DNA of 64,000 nucleotides. Source: Nocardia miyunensis NBRC 108239. Its GTDB lineage: Bacteria > Actinomycetota > Actinomycetes > Mycobacteriales > Mycobacteriaceae. The first letter of the stretch is position 1, and every line of letters starts with the position of its first letter. The stretch is from positions 1-64,000 of the forward strand of contig NZ_BDBQ01000058.1 in the NCBI RefSeq assembly GCF_001613065.1, read 5' to 3'. The translations under genes were made by a program, and so were the position numbers. Shown in pieces: positions 40,152 through 48,995 of this stretch. The notes beneath the pieces are model-generated. The model was given only the letters and a program-made list of their open reading frames with translations, was not told the DNA's origin and did no database searches.

Positions 40152-40511
40152 TCAGCCGATCGCTTTCCAGGCCGCCCGCCAGCCGAGCAGGAACAACGCC
40201 AGCACCGACGCGGCCACCAGCACGAAACTGAATGCGATGCCCTGACCGCTGATCACTCGCAGCACCATGCCGATGATCAACGTCGACAGCCACACCGTCA
40301 CACCGGCGGTCCAGAGCGTCCGGGCGTCGAATCGGTCGCGCGCGCCCAGTAGTGCGGCCAGCGCCCAGCCCAGCAGCAGCCCGATCCCGAACGGCCACAG
40401 CGTGCGGAACAGTCCGGCGCTGACGATTCCTTCGTGGTGACTGCGTCGGCCGATCACACAGAACACGATCACCAACACCACGTCCAGAATGAACGGCACC
40501 AATCTCTTCAC
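40152..40511 (-). CDS. DUF3054 family membrane protein
   Basis: A 119-residue four-helix membrane protein of DUF3054: PFILDVVLVIVFCVIGRRSH at the N-terminus (the GRRSH motif is characteristic), LFRTLWPFGIGLLLGWALAAL, LWTAGVTVWLSTLIIGMVLR and FSFVLVAASVLALFLLGWRA. Function unknown. Its stop codon is directly adjacent to that of the convergent PBP-like gene, with no intergenic base. Confidence 0.9.
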   Translation of the reverse strand: MKRLVPFILDVVLVIVFCVIGRRSHHEGIVSAGLFRTLWPFGIGLLLGWALAALLGARDRFDARTLWTAGVTVWLSTLIIGMVLRVISGQGIAFSFVLVAASVLALFLLGWRAAWKAIG

Positions 40512-40539
40512 GCGGTGAAGCGTAATCGGCGCACGATGC

Positions 40540-41706
40540 TCATTCGGTCGGCGGCTGCTTCTCGTCCCCGGATTCGGCGTTCGCGGACGGCCGGTTCTCC
40601 CCGCGTGATCGTTGATCGGTCAGCAGCGAACGTTCCTCGAATTCCTTCTCGTATTCCGCGTCCCCGGCTTGTCGCCCGCGGAACAGGAACGCGAACACGA
40701 TCCAGCCGGTGATCGCCACCAGGATGAAACTGACCAGCCGATACACACCCGCCGCCGCGACCGCCTGCGCGGCGGGCAGCCCGGCGACGGCGGTCAGGCT
40801 GTAGATCAGCGTGGCATCGACATAGACGATCCCGCCCGGCGCGAACGGGATGCTGCCCACCGCCTTGCCCACGCTGAACACCACCATCAGCGCGGCCACC
40901 CGCGGTCCCGCGCCGACCGCGTAACAGGCCGCGCCCAGACACGCCACGTCACCGAGCCGGTGCATCAGCGCCCAGACGGTGACCAGCGCGCCGTCGCGCC
41001 GGCTCAGTTCGACCGATTCGAGCTGATGCAGGATCTCCTCGATCCGATCCATCCCCGCCTCGGGCGGATGATGGCGAATCCGGTTGATCAGACGCAGGAT
41101 TCGACGCAGCAGCGACCGCAGCGAGCCCGGATTGCCGGAGGCATAGTTGCCCGCGACCACGATCAGGACCAGCGCGCCGAGGGACAGCACCACCTTCCAC
41201 GGGCCGACCCGATCGCCGACCAGAGCGGCACCGCCCAGCCCGAGCAGCACCATGCCCGCCGCGCCGATGACGCCGGAGAACACCAGCTGCCAGGAGGCCA
41301 CGATCGGGCTCGCACCCCAGCGCCGGGTCTGGCGGTAGGTGAAGGCCGTGGAGAACATCGGGCCCGCTGGCAATGTCACCGACATCGCGGTCGCGCCGTA
41401 GACCACCGACAGCGATCGCCGCTGACTCACCTGCACCCCGCCCGCATTCATCAGCTGCTTCTGGATGCGGGCGAATCCGCTCATCGAGATCGCCTGCATG
41501 ATCACGCAGACCGCGGCCCAGCCCCAATGCAGTTCGGTGAGGTTCTCCCAGGATTCGTGCAGGCGCGGATAGATGTAGATGCCCTCGGCGACCAGCAGGG
41601 CCGAGACAGCGGCGCCGAGCAGCCATTTCACCCACCAGAATCGGCCTCGGCGGGCCCGTGCCGGGACCGGCACGGGGTCACCGGCTGGTTCGCGATGGGC
41701 CGTCAC
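40540..41706 (-). CDS. Lysylphosphatidylglycerol synthase-like membrane protein (flippase-like, UPF0104)
   Basis: A 388-residue protein with about seven to eight membrane helices, of the family related to the integral-membrane domain of MprF/LPG synthase. Seen: the WENLTELHWGWAAVCVIMQA entry helix, LMNAGGVQVSQRRSLSVVYGA, SVTLPAGPMFSTAFTYRQTR, and KAVGSIPFAPGGIVYVDATLI near the end (typical P-x-x-P-G-G loop). The soluble aminoacyl-transferase domain is absent, so lipid translocation rather than synthesis is the better guess. The C-terminal 45 residues are charged and disordered. Start GTG 41706, 5 bp after the cyclase stop: a likely two-gene operon. Confidence 0.85.
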   Translation of the reverse strand: MTAHREPAGDPVPVPARARRGRFWWVKWLLGAAVSALLVAEGIYIYPRLHESWENLTELHWGWAAVCVIMQAISMSGFARIQKQLMNAGGVQVSQRRSLSVVYGATAMSVTLPAGPMFSTAFTYRQTRRWGASPIVASWQLVFSGVIGAAGMVLLGLGGAALVGDRVGPWKVVLSLGALVLIVVAGNYASGNPGSLRSLLRRILRLINRIRHHPPEAGMDRIEEILHQLESVELSRRDGALVTVWALMHRLGDVACLGAACYAVGAGPRVAALMVVFSVGKAVGSIPFAPGGIVYVDATLIYSLTAVAGLPAAQAVAAAGVYRLVSFILVAITGWIVFAFLFRGRQAGDAEYEKEFEERSLLTDQRSRGENRPSANAESGDEKQPPTE

Positions 41707-41711
41707 AGGGG

Positions 41712-43262
41712 TCAGCCTAATGAGTGCGGTCGATCGGCAGTAGCTCCACCGTCCGCACCGGAGGTGGGCCAGGCCAGCCGCGTCTTGCGGCGGCGGCCGC
41801 GCAGCTGCACCTCCTCGCCCGATTCCCAGTGCGCCTGTTCGGCGGCGTCGGCGAAGTACAGGGCGCTGCCCGAGGTCAGCACGCGTTCGGGACGTTCCTT
41901 GGCCAGCTCGGTGAGCCGGGACGCCTCGTTCACCGGATCGCCGATCACGGTGTACTCGAATCGGTTGGCCGCCCCGATGTTCCCGGCGACGGCGAGTCCG
42001 GCCGAGACGCCGATGCCGATGTCCAATCCGGGCACCTCGCGCAACGCCTCGCGCAGGTCGCGGGCGGCGGCCAGGGCGGCGGTGGGCGCGTCGGGCCGGT
42101 CCAGGGGCGCGCCGAAGATGGCCAGTGCGGCATCGCCGACGAACTTGTTGATCAGGCCGTTGTGCCGGTCGATGACATCCACGACGACGCGGAAGAATTC
42201 GTTGAGCAGGCTGACCACCTCGGTCGGCGGACGTTCGGCGGCCGTCGCGGTGGAACCGACCATATCGACGAACAGCACTGCCACGAACCGGGTTTCACCG
42301 CCCAGTTCGGTGCCGTACTCGAGCGCGCGCCGGGCGACCTCCTCGCCGACGTGCTGGCCGAACAACTCCTGCAGTTCGCGACGTTGCGCGGCCTCCTCCA
42401 TCATCCGGTTGAACCCGACCTGCAGCAGGCCGATCTCCGAACCGTCGAACACCTCGACCTGCACGTCGTGCGCACCCTCCTGCACCCGGTCGATGGCCCG
42501 GGAGAGCTGACGCACCGGATCGGAGATGCTCGCGCCGGTCAGCATCGACAACGCCAGCGCCTGCATGATCACCACGCCGCACAGCAGCAGGATCGACACC
42601 GCCAGCGAACGCGAGGAGAAGTGCACCTGCGAGGTGATCTGGGTGGTGCACAGCAGCACGATCGCGATGACCGGCGCGAATGTGCCCATACCCCAGGTCA
42701 TCGCCATGCGGGTGCCGACGCCGGGGGTGAGGGTGTGGTCGAACGTGCCGGTCGAGAGCGCGTGCGCGGCGACCGGCCGCAGAATCCGCTCACCCAGCAT
42801 GTAGGTGAAACCGAACACGATGGTCGCGGCCATACATTCGGTGACGATGACCGCGGCCGCGAGCTGCGGTGAGTCCACGATGATCGTCCCGCCCAGGACC
42901 GCGCCGCCCACCAGCCACAGCAGCAGATGCACGATCGACTGACGCAGCGGAGCGTGCAGGGCGGCCATCTGCTCCTGACGGCTGGGCGGGCCGCCGCGCA
43001 CCTGCCAGCGCATCACCGGCCGCAACATCAGGGCCGAGGCGGTCAGGCTGAGAATGCCGCCGATCACGAAGACCGACAGCGGAATCAGCAGGCCCGTGCG
43101 GCGCACGCCGGTCGGGTAGCCCTCGGGGGCGGGCAGACCGTACTGGATGAAGGCGTAGACCAGGATCGCGCCGAAGGCGTTGGCGGCGAGCATCGAGGCC
43201 AGGTACAGCGGCCAGCGCGTCCGCATGGTCTGTTTGACCGCTTCCAGATGTGTCGAGTCCAT
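41712..43262 (-). CDS. Class III adenylate cyclase with six-helix membrane domain and HAMP
   Basis: A 516-residue membrane cyclase like the mycobacterial Rv1318c-1320c/Rv3645 group. About six helices cover residues 15-255, a HAMP linker about 255-310 (ISDPVRQLSRAIDRVQEG), and the catalytic domain about 330-490. Metal-binding aspartates are in VLFVDMVGSTA and FVGDAALAIFGAP; the transition-state Asn/Arg pair is in DPVNEASRLTELAK. These residues are complete, so cAMP synthesis is expected. The membrane part of this group has been suggested to sense lipids or to transmit signals through HAMP. Downstream partner: the LPG-synthase-like protein, 5 bp away. Confidence 0.94.
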   Translation of the reverse strand: MDSTHLEAVKQTMRTRWPLYLASMLAANAFGAILVYAFIQYGLPAPEGYPTGVRRTGLLIPLSVFVIGGILSLTASALMLRPVMRWQVRGGPPSRQEQMAALHAPLRQSIVHLLLWLVGGAVLGGTIIVDSPQLAAAVIVTECMAATIVFGFTYMLGERILRPVAAHALSTGTFDHTLTPGVGTRMAMTWGMGTFAPVIAIVLLCTTQITSQVHFSSRSLAVSILLLCGVVIMQALALSMLTGASISDPVRQLSRAIDRVQEGAHDVQVEVFDGSEIGLLQVGFNRMMEEAAQRRELQELFGQHVGEEVARRALEYGTELGGETRFVAVLFVDMVGSTATAAERPPTEVVSLLNEFFRVVVDVIDRHNGLINKFVGDAALAIFGAPLDRPDAPTAALAAARDLREALREVPGLDIGIGVSAGLAVAGNIGAANRFEYTVIGDPVNEASRLTELAKERPERVLTSGSALYFADAAEQAHWESGEEVQLRGRRRKTRLAWPTSGADGGATADRPHSLG

Positions 43263-43400
43263 GCCTGCTACCGAGATGTGCGAGGTGCGGCTGGTACGGC
43301 TCGGGGGGACGCTGACACGATCACCAATCTACAGCGCGTCGTAGGAGCTTTCGCGGGTCCCGTGACGCTGTCCGGACCGGTGTCCCGCCCGGCCGGGGCG

Positions 43401-44357
43401 TTACTCGAGGCCCTGTTCGATGGCGTAGCGGGTCAATTCCACCCGGTTCGCGAGCTGGAGTTTGCGCAGCGTGGCCTGCACGTGGTTCTCCACCGTGCGG
43501 TGGCTCAGGCTCAGCCGGGTGGCTATCTGCTTGGCGGACAGGCCCTTGGCGACCAGGCGCAACACCTCGGTCTCCCGGTCGGTGAGGGCGGGTCGATGCG
43601 GCGCGTCGCGGTCGGCGGGCGCACTGGCGATGCGGCGGTACTCGCCCAGGACCAGGCCGGCCAGGCCCGGGGTGAACACCGCCTGACCAGCCGCGGTGGC
43701 GCGCACGGCGTCGATCAGCTCGGCCGCGGACGCGCTCTTGACCAGATAACCCGTTGCCCCGGCCTTGATCGCGTCCAGGACGTCGGCGCGTTCGGCCGAG
43801 GCCGACAGCACCAGCACCCGGCTGCCGGGCGAGACCCGCAGGATGTCGCCGGTGGCCTGTGCGCCGTTCCCGTCCGGGAGCTGCATATCCATCAGCACCA
43901 CATCGGGTTGCACCGCCGCGGCCCGGCGCGCGGCCGCCGCCACACCGTCCGCGGTCGCGCTCACCTCGAATCCGGCCTCGGTCAGATCCCGCGACACCCC
44001 GTCCCGCCACATCGGGTGGTCGTCCACCACCATCACTGAAATCGGTTGTTGTGCGGGTATTTCCGGTGATGGAGACGATTTCGACTGTGCCGGAGTCTCC
44101 GGCGGTGCAGGGGAAGCCGGCGACGCAGGGGCTTGCGATGATGCGAAAGGGCTCGCCGACACCGGATTTGCCGGAGATGGCGGCTCCAGCCGGGCTGCGC
44201 CGGTCGCAGTCGATGTCGAGTCATCCGGTGTGGCAGTGGTTTCCGGTGGTGCGGAGTCTTTCGGTGCGGCAGTGGATTGCGATGCGGCGGTGCGGCCCCG
44301 AGCTGCCGAGCCCACCGATGCGGGGGATGTCCTGCGAGGTGCGACGTCCTGGCTCAT
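43401..44357 (-). CDS. NarL/LuxR-type response regulator (MacR-like) with long disordered N-terminus
   Basis: A 318-residue response regulator. The first about 105 residues are Ala/Pro/Ser/Thr-rich and disordered, unusual for this family. The receiver domain follows: acidic pair in VMVVDDHPMWRDG, phospho-acceptor Asp in VVLMDMQLPDGNG, Ser in VLVLSAS, Lys in GYLVKS. The C-terminal LuxR-type helix-turn-helix is complete (LTDRETEVLRLVAKGLSAKQ, SHRTVENHVQATLRKL). It starts 1 bp after the kinase stop and pairs with it. An internal start near the receiver domain is possible, but the extension continues in frame with the ATG beside the kinase stop. Confidence 0.93.
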   Translation of the reverse strand: MSQDVAPRRTSPASVGSAARGRTAASQSTAAPKDSAPPETTATPDDSTSTATGAARLEPPSPANPVSASPFASSQAPASPASPAPPETPAQSKSSPSPEIPAQQPISVMVVDDHPMWRDGVSRDLTEAGFEVSATADGVAAAARRAAAVQPDVVLMDMQLPDGNGAQATGDILRVSPGSRVLVLSASAERADVLDAIKAGATGYLVKSASAAELIDAVRATAAGQAVFTPGLAGLVLGEYRRIASAPADRDAPHRPALTDRETEVLRLVAKGLSAKQIATRLSLSHRTVENHVQATLRKLQLANRVELTRYAIEQGLE

Positions 44358-44358
44358 C

Positions 44359-45528
44359 TCATCCCTTCGGGGTCGGTCGATGGCGCGGGAGGTGGAATTC
44401 CCACTCCGTGCCGTCGTCGGTGCGCAGTTCGGCGGTGCCGCCGAGGGCGGCGATGCGGCCGAGGATGGATCGGGACACTCCCATTCTGCCCTGGGCGGCG
44501 GCCTCGGCGAGGCGGCCGTCGGGGATGCCGGGACCGTCGTCGCGGACCGACAGGATCACCGCGTCGCCGGTATCCTCCAGCAGGACATAGGCTTTCGCGG
44601 CGGACCCGGCGTGCAGCGCGGTGTTGGACAGGGCGGCGGCGACCACGGCGGCCAGTTCCGCGGCGGCCGCGCGGGGGACCGGCACCGGATCCGCGGGGGC
44701 GGAGACCGAGACCGAGGGGGATGCCTGGGCGGTCAGCAGGGGACGCAGATCCTGGTCGGCGGCAGGGGAATCCGGGACGTCGGGCACGGGTGCGCTCTGC
44801 TCGGACAGCAGCACCCGCAGCGCCACTTCCTGTTCGGCGGCACGCAGCGCCAATTCGGCTGTGGGGCCGCCTATTTCACTGCCGCGACGTTTGATGTAGC
44901 TGAGTACCTGCAACACTCCGTCGTGCACCTCGCGGGCGAGTCGCTCGCGCTCGCGGGCGGCCGCGGTGAGCAGGGCCGCGCGCTGCAGCTGACGGTGTGC
45001 GCGGCGAGCGGTATCGGCCGCAAGGCCCAGCGCCAATCCGACCGAGACCAGCATCGGCGCGGTCGCGTCGGACCACAGATCCAATTCCCATTGCGCGCGA
45101 ACGACGATGCTCACCGCCGAGATCAGCACACCCGACAGCACTCCGCCCACCGGACCCGTCGCGATCGCCGCGGAGATCACCGCGTTGGCCGCCCACAACG
45201 TCGTCGGCACGGTCTGATGTCCGTGGAACCAGGCGTAATCGGCGACCAGGCGGGTGGCGGCCATCAGCGCGATCACCACCAGGTGATCCCCGATCACCAC
45301 CGTCGTGCGCACCCGCGGCGAGGTGCTGATCCGCCACTGCGACAACAGCATCGCCGATACGACCGACCAGAGCACGAGCAGTCCGATCAGGACCCAGCTC
45401 AGTCCGGGATGACGGTAATACGGCGCCGACGCGATCTCCTGGCCGATCGCATAGAGCGCCGTGACCAGGCGGAATGCCTGCGCCGCACGCCACAGCGGCG
45501 CGGTCGCGCCGGTAACCGCCGTGCCCAT
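44359..45528 (-). CDS. MacS-family sensor histidine kinase
   Basis: A 389-residue kinase. Five to six membrane helices cover residues 10-175. The HisKA_3 dimerisation helix contains the phospho-His in RERLAREVHDGVLQVLSYI. The ATP-binding domain shows an N-box (LSNTALHAGS), the G-box DDGPGIPD and the closing GRMGVSRSILGRIAALGG, characteristic of the MacS group. It shares an operon with the MacR-like regulator. GTG 45537 is a possible alternative start. The signal sensed is unknown; the group is tied to morphogenesis and secondary metabolism in Streptomyces. Confidence 0.92.
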   Translation of the reverse strand: MGTAVTGATAPLWRAAQAFRLVTALYAIGQEIASAPYYRHPGLSWVLIGLLVLWSVVSAMLLSQWRISTSPRVRTTVVIGDHLVVIALMAATRLVADYAWFHGHQTVPTTLWAANAVISAAIATGPVGGVLSGVLISAVSIVVRAQWELDLWSDATAPMLVSVGLALGLAADTARRAHRQLQRAALLTAAARERERLAREVHDGVLQVLSYIKRRGSEIGGPTAELALRAAEQEVALRVLLSEQSAPVPDVPDSPAADQDLRPLLTAQASPSVSVSAPADPVPVPRAAAAELAAVVAAALSNTALHAGSAAKAYVLLEDTGDAVILSVRDDGPGIPDGRLAEAAAQGRMGVSRSILGRIAALGGTAELRTDDGTEWEFHLPRHRPTPKG

Positions 45529-45540
45529 CAGACGCACCCG

Positions 45541-46929
45541 TCAGCGTGCATCCCCGGTCCCCGGGGTCGCGCCGGAGTCGGTCTCGCTGGACTCTGTCCT
45601 GCCCGAGGCGGATTCGCTGGAGTCGGTTTCGTCGACGCCGGACTTGCCGAACTCGGGTTCGTTCTCCTCGTCATCGCGCTCGTCCGAATCAGCTTCGCGC
45701 GCATCGGGATCGGGCAGGCGGTACCGATCCGGATCGGGGTCGTCGGGCCGGGCGTGGAACATCGGCTGTCGCTCCGTACCGCTGTTGAGCTCGTGATACA
45801 GCTCCTCGGAACTGCCCGAGAGCAGCGAGTGGATCGCGGTGTTCATCACCGCGGCGAACGGCACCGCCAGCAGACCGCCGACCAGCCCGTACAACACCAC
45901 ACCCGCGGTGATCGCGAGCACGACCGCGAGCGGATGTATCCGCACCGCGCGCCCGAGCAGCAACGGTTGCAGCACATGGCTTTCCAACTGCATCACCGCG
46001 ATCGTGATACCCAGCACGATCAATGCCGTGACCAGGCCCTTGGTCATCAGCGCCAGGAACACCGCGATGGAACCGGCCAGCAGCGAACCGATGATCGGGA
46101 TGAACGCGCCGATGAACACCAGGGTGCCCAGCGGCAGCGCCAGCGGCACACCGAGAATGGCCAGGCCGGTGCCGATGCCGATCGCGTCCACCGCGGCCAC
46201 CGCGACGGTCGCGCGCACGAATCCGACCAGCGTCCCGAAACCGAGCCGCCCGGCCGTGCGCACCCGTTCGCGCTGCGGCGTCGGCACCACCCGGGTGACG
46301 AATTCCCAGATCTGATTGCCGCCGTAGAGGAAGAAGATCAGGATGAACAACGTCAGGAAGGTGCCGGTGAGGAATTCGCCGATCGCGGCCGCGGTGGTCA
46401 GCGCGCCGTTGGTCAGCGAATCCTGGTTGCGCTCGAGCGTTTTCACGATGGTGTCGCCCGCGTTGCGGATCTGGTCGTTGCTCAGGTGCAGCGGGCCGTT
46501 GATCAGCCAGTCCTGAATGGATTGGACGCTGGTCTTGAATTCGTTGGCCAGCTGCGGAACACCGGTGACGAACTGCTCGATGACGAAGGTGAACACCCCG
46601 GCGATCACCCCGAGCGAGCCGACCAGCGAGACGAACACCCCGATCGAGCGCGGCAACCCCAGGCGTTGCAGCAGATCCACCAGCGGCACCAGCAGCGCCG
46701 CCGCGAGCAGGGCGATCGCGATCGGGATGACCACGGTGGCCAGTCGCCGGGACAGATAGCCGATGACCACGACGGCCAGCACGATCACCAGCAACCGCCA
46801 GCACCATTCGGCGCTCACCCGGACGAACGGATGCACCGAGTCGGCCGCGACCCGTCGGCCGGTCCCGCCGCCGGGCGCTCCGGAGTCCCGCGCATCGGAT
46901 CTGTCCCGGCCCGAACCAACGTGAGTCAC
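45541..46929 (-). CDS. AI-2E/PerM family permease (Rv0205-like)
   Basis: A 462-residue member of the AI-2E transporter (PerM) family with about eight membrane helices between residues 45 and 355, and the family blocks GAFIPIIGSLLAG and QLESHVLQPLLLGRAVRIHP. The last 90 residues are acidic Asp/Glu/Ser-rich and disordered. In M. tuberculosis a member of this family (Rv0205) lies next to mmpL3, as here. Despite the family name, transported substrates vary, and autoinducer export should not be assumed. GTG start 46929 is preceded by TAGGCT at leaderless spacing; the frame's extension to 46992 is unsupported. Confidence 0.9.
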   Translation of the reverse strand: MTHVGSGRDRSDARDSGAPGGGTGRRVAADSVHPFVRVSAEWCWRLLVIVLAVVVIGYLSRRLATVVIPIAIALLAAALLVPLVDLLQRLGLPRSIGVFVSLVGSLGVIAGVFTFVIEQFVTGVPQLANEFKTSVQSIQDWLINGPLHLSNDQIRNAGDTIVKTLERNQDSLTNGALTTAAAIGEFLTGTFLTLFILIFFLYGGNQIWEFVTRVVPTPQRERVRTAGRLGFGTLVGFVRATVAVAAVDAIGIGTGLAILGVPLALPLGTLVFIGAFIPIIGSLLAGSIAVFLALMTKGLVTALIVLGITIAVMQLESHVLQPLLLGRAVRIHPLAVVLAITAGVVLYGLVGGLLAVPFAAVMNTAIHSLLSGSSEELYHELNSGTERQPMFHARPDDPDPDRYRLPDPDAREADSDERDDEENEPEFGKSGVDETDSSESASGRTESSETDSGATPGTGDAR

Positions 46930-46936
46930 GCGGCCG

Positions 46937-46942
46937 AGCCTA
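46937..46942 (-). promoter_or_regulatory. Likely -10 box of leaderless AI-2E permease gene
   Basis: TAGGCT on the minus strand, 7 nt before the GTG at 46929. Confidence 0.5.
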
Positions 46943-47076
46943 ACCGTCGCGCTCGCCGCGGGCACGTGCGCGCACCGACCTCGTCCCGGCATCCGCCCAG
47001 GACGCGCGGGCGAAAAGAGTCACACAGCGCCCCGCACATCAGGGATTGCCCTGATGTGCGGAGCCTGTGACGTCGG

Positions 47077-47082
47077 TAGCCT
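47077..47082 (+). promoter_or_regulatory. Likely -10 box of leaderless DUF1707 gene
   Basis: TAGCCT ends 7 nt before the ATG at 47090. Confidence 0.5.
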
Positions 47083-47089
47083 CGATGTC

Positions 47090-47776
47090 ATGGCTGGTGA
47101 AACGGTTTCCGCCGGGCCGGTTCCCGAGACCGGGGGTGCGGCGGGCGATCGGGATCTGCGGGTCTCGGACGCGGAACGCGAACATGTCGGGATGCTGCTG
47201 CAGCGGGCGGTCGGGCTGGGGATGCTCTCCCTCGGCGAGTTCACCGAGCGGATGGATACCGCGCTGGCGGCCAAGACCCGCGGGGAACTCAACGCGGTAC
47301 TGATCGATCTGCCGGGGGTGCGACTGGTCGGGCAGCCCGATCAGCCCGATCCGGCGGGGCGGGCGACGCCGTCGTACGCGAAGGCTCCGGGGCCGGCGGC
47401 GACCTCGTCGGCGACCATCCGGTCGCGGATCTCCTCGGTGAACCGCAGGGGCGCGTGGCACGTCCCGCCGACGATGTACCTGAACAACTACTGCTCCAGC
47501 GTGAGTCTGGATTTCACGCAGGCGGTGATGTCCACGCAGGTGGTGGAGCTGCGCATGGACGATTTCTGTAGTTCGCTGACCTTGATCCTGCCCGGTGCGG
47601 CCACCGTCGACGTGGACGGACTGGAGTTGATCGGGTCCAGTGTGAACAACAAGGTGCGCACCGGGCCGCCGATCGGGCCGCTGCACGTGGTCGTGCACGG
47701 TCGGCTGCGGTTCGGTTCGGTGACCGCCAAACAGCCCCTCGCGGTGCAGTGGCGTCGGCTGATGTCGGGGTTCTGA
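47090..47776 (+). CDS. DUF1707 domain protein
   Basis: A 228-residue protein. Residues about 22-75 match DUF1707 (RDLRVSDAEREHVGMLLQRA, GMLSLGEFTERMDTALAAKTRGEL, then a D-L-P turn). A Pro/Ala linker follows. Residues about 125-225 are beta-rich, with repeating units SSVSLDFTQAV, CSSLTLILPGAATVDVDG and SVNNKVRTG, like the right-handed beta repeats found in other DUF1707 or cell-wall-stress proteins. No signal peptide or membrane helix. Its role is unknown. It precedes an alpha/beta hydrolase by 34 bp, although that gene has its own leaderless promoter. Confidence 0.88.
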   Translation: MAGETVSAGPVPETGGAAGDRDLRVSDAEREHVGMLLQRAVGLGMLSLGEFTERMDTALAAKTRGELNAVLIDLPGVRLVGQPDQPDPAGRATPSYAKAPGPAATSSATIRSRISSVNRRGAWHVPPTMYLNNYCSSVSLDFTQAVMSTQVVELRMDDFCSSLTLILPGAATVDVDGLELIGSSVNNKVRTGPPIGPLHVVVHGRLRFGSVTAKQPLAVQWRRLMSGF

Positions 47777-47797
47777 CCGGCTGGCGGGCCCGGCGGG

Positions 47798-47803
47798 TAT
47801 CGT
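47798..47803 (+). promoter_or_regulatory. Likely -10 box of leaderless hydrolase gene
   Basis: TATCGT ends 7 nt before the ATG at 47811. Confidence 0.45.
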
Positions 47804-47810
47804 CACGGCC

Positions 47811-48617
47811 ATGGTGCAGCGTGTCGCGGCCGAACCGGACCCGTATTTCCGAGCCGGTCGAGGTGAGCCCGTACTGCTGCTGCACGGACTGCTGCTCACC
47901 TGGCAGTCCTGGGGCGCGGTGATCGACGAATTATCCGGTGATCACGAGGTTTTCGCGCCGACCCTGCCCGGCCACTGGGGCGGCCCTGCGGTGTCCGGGC
48001 CCGCGACCTTCACGGCGCTGGCCGATTTCGCGGAGTCCGTCATGGACGAAAAGGGCTGGCCGACAGCGCATCTGGTGGGTAATTCGCTCGGCGGCTGGCT
48101 GGCCCTGGAACTGGCGGCGCGAGGCCGGGCGCGCTCGGTCGTCGCCATCGCGCCCGGCGGACTGTGGGATGCGGATGTACCGGTCACCCAGCAGCTGATC
48201 CGCAAGTACCGGGCGTTCGGCCCGGTCCTCGGCGTCGGCGCGGGCGCGTCGGCCCCGGCCATGGTGCGCAGCCTGGTGATTCCGCTGCTGGCGCACCGCC
48301 CGGCCGCGGTCCCGCACGCCCTGGCCACCGCCTGCGCCGCTGCCCCCGCACACTGCCACGTCGTCGACGACCTGGCCGAAGACTCCACTCTCGCAAGCGG
48401 ATTCACCGGCCTCGCCGATATCCAGGCCCCGGTCACGGTCCTGCTCTGCGAACACGATCGCCTTCTCCCGCCCCGGTTCCACGGCCGCGGCGCAGCCGCC
48501 CCCGGCGTCGAATCACGCACCCTCCCCGGCGTCGGCCACGTCCCCATGCTCGAAGCGCCGGACCTGGTCAGCGCCGAAATCCGTGCGGCCATAGCCCGCG
48601 CCACGCCACATCATTAG
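47811..48617 (+). CDS. Alpha/beta hydrolase
   Basis: A 268-residue alpha/beta-hydrolase. The oxyanion turn LLHGLLLTW is near residue 25, the nucleophile elbow VGNSLGGWLALELA near 91, the acid in LLCEHDRLLP and the His in LPGVGHVPMLEAP. No signal peptide. It is the second hydrolase of this fold in the window, but it shares little with the one at 8537-9388 beyond the catalytic motifs. Substrate unknown. The start is supported by its leaderless -10. Confidence 0.92.
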   Translation: MVQRVAAEPDPYFRAGRGEPVLLLHGLLLTWQSWGAVIDELSGDHEVFAPTLPGHWGGPAVSGPATFTALADFAESVMDEKGWPTAHLVGNSLGGWLALELAARGRARSVVAIAPGGLWDADVPVTQQLIRKYRAFGPVLGVGAGASAPAMVRSLVIPLLAHRPAAVPHALATACAAAPAHCHVVDDLAEDSTLASGFTGLADIQAPVTVLLCEHDRLLPPRFHGRGAAAPGVESRTLPGVGHVPMLEAPDLVSAEIRAAIARATPHH

Positions 48618-48995
48618 GGCGAGCGGCGTGGGTGCCGCCGCTGTCTCATCCGCGAATGCCGCACGTGGCGCGCTCATTCGTGGTGGATCAGGATTCGCGC
48701 ACCTGGCGGGTAGGCCCATCTCGGAGCAACGGCCTGTTTACGCCGGATGGCATAAGTGCGACACACCAACCCTCGCCCGGCTCGGCGACCGCCCGCCTGA
48801 TCGATTCGAGATTGGTGACGCCGATCTGCGTTGCTCGGGGTCGTGATCGGCAAGATGTGCCGACCGAGGATCACGGCAGGGTTGTGCCCGTACCGAATCT
48901 CCACTGTGGTCCGGCGGTCTCGCGAATCTCGCTGCCGACATGCACTGTCGAAACCGGATGCCCTGTGCGGCAGGGCATCCGGCCGAACTTCGTGC
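48618..48995. other. Intergenic region between convergent genes, no gene seen
   Basis: About 380 bp between the hydrolase stop and the mmpL3 stop. Small frames on both strands lack start signals and family resemblance. No clear terminator hairpin was found. Confidence 0.5.

Noticed and set aside
43765..47070. Long plus-strand frame opposite the MacRS-like and AI-2E genes
   Set aside because: Low-complexity shadow of three clear minus-strand genes.
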